From contig NZ_JACYOF010000007.1 in NCBI RefSeq assembly GCF_014932895.1, forward strand, positions 124,001 through 188,000: a stretch of 64,000 bases of DNA, read 5' to 3'. This document shows, piece by piece, positions 63,716-64,000 of the stretch. The notes below the pieces were generated by a model. The model was not told the DNA's origin. It made no database searches and saw only the letters and a list, made by a program, of their open reading frames with translations. Within the stretch, counting starts at the first letter, position 1, and every line of letters begins with the position of its first letter. Position numbers and translations under genes: made by a program. The DNA comes from Bacillus thuringiensis. GTDB lineage: Bacteria > Bacillota > Bacilli > Bacillales > Bacillaceae_G.

Positions 63716-64000
63716 CTATACTAGCTTTCCATCTCTTAGAGTTAAGGTTCGATCGCATAAATCTAGCATACTTTCATCATGTGTTATCATAATTGCAGCC
63801 TTTTGATTTTCTTTTACTGTTCGTTTAATCGTTTGAACGACTTCTCTTCCACGTTTTGAATCAAGACTTGCGGTTGGTTCATCTGCTAATATTAAATCTG
63901 GATTATTCATAAAAGCACGTGCGATGGCCACTCTTTGTCGTTCTCCACCAGATAATTGATGTGGATAATGTTCTTTTCTTGTAGAAAGCCCGAATATAGA
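63716..64000 (-). CDS. ABC transporter ATP-binding protein (partial, C-terminal)
   Basis: The frame enters from the right edge as STRKEHYPHQLSGGERQRVA, then IARAFMNNPDLILADEPTAS, LDSKRG and the switch His in IMITHDESMLD, and stops at 63716. It holds the signature motif (LSGGERQ), Walker B (LILADEP), D-loop and H-switch of the MacB/LolD-type ATPases that drive lipoprotein or antimicrobial peptide export. The Walker A part lies outside the window. Confidence 0.93.
   Translation of the reverse strand, partial: SIFGLSTRKEHYPHQLSGGERQRVAIARAFMNNPDLILADEPTASLDSKRGREVVQTIKRTVKENQKAAIMITHDESMLDLCDRTLTLRDGKLV

Noticed and set aside
1-64000. CRISPR arrays, tRNA and rRNA genes
   Set aside because: No regularly spaced repeats and no recognisable tRNA or rRNA segments were seen by eye.

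Overview
The window looks like a Bacillus cereus-group chromosome (B. cereus or B. thuringiensis type). It is AT-rich and carries class C sortase pilus genes, a BcpB-like IPxTG surface protein, a PagR-like ArsR regulator, an AA10 chitin-active protein, XerS, IS231-type (IS4 family) and IS605/TnpB-type remnants, M-box riboswitches and Gram-positive ribosome binding sites. No rRNA, tRNA or CRISPR array was seen. It reads as an accessory-rich stretch with many decayed mobile-element pieces.

Layout. 0-9.5 kb: the end of a truncated second sortase locus, then an AraC-type regulator divergent from a complete pilus locus (1243-aa tip-like protein, 553-aa shaft pilin, two class C sortases). 9.7-13.4 kb: PagR-like regulator, an orphan protein, a second AraC paralogue, a broken CPBP protease and a broken IS231-type element. 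14-15.4 kb: secreted lytic polysaccharide monooxygenase. 15.6-19.8 kb: two M-box Mg2+ riboswitches in divergent orientation, one before an FtsW/RodA-family gene and one before mgtE. The mgtE leader is interrupted by a TnpB-less IS605-type element with an omegaRNA-like end. 20-25.7 kb: NAGPA-type phosphodiester glycosidase, a second TnpB-less element, an MFS exporter with a divergent LysR regulator, and XerS.

26.4-40.1 kb is the most striking region. A leftward gene set of two Cys-type sulfatases, a GH3 glycosidase, a DUF202 protein, a formylglycine-generating enzyme (FGE), a GPH sugar symporter and an FAD-dependent dehydrogenase faces a third AraC paralogue. The set is bracketed by about 150-bp direct repeats. 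None of the hydrolases has a visible signal peptide. I infer import of a sulfated glycoside, desulfation by FGE-activated sulfatases and deglycosylation in the cytoplasm, controlled by the AraC protein.

40-48 kb: TetR/hydrolase pair with a clear operator, a Blt-like efflux pump, IS6 remnants, and a thioredoxin cluster (Rrf2 regulator, two TrxR-like flavoproteins, thioredoxin) in which one reductase has lost its CxxC. 48-56 kb: four MerR-class promoters with 19-bp spacers in the wider region (43.9-55.6 kb), an ANT(4')-like nucleotidyltransferase, a MerR regulator, and a 1067-aa GNAT fusion protein. A 225-bp direct duplication brackets the last two. 56-64 kb: truncated IS231-type element, a PhzF/ornithine cyclodeaminase-like pair divergent from a MocR regulator, small orphan genes, an AadA-type nucleotidyltransferase, a DUF2306 gene broken by two TAG codons, and the 3' part of an ABC ATPase.
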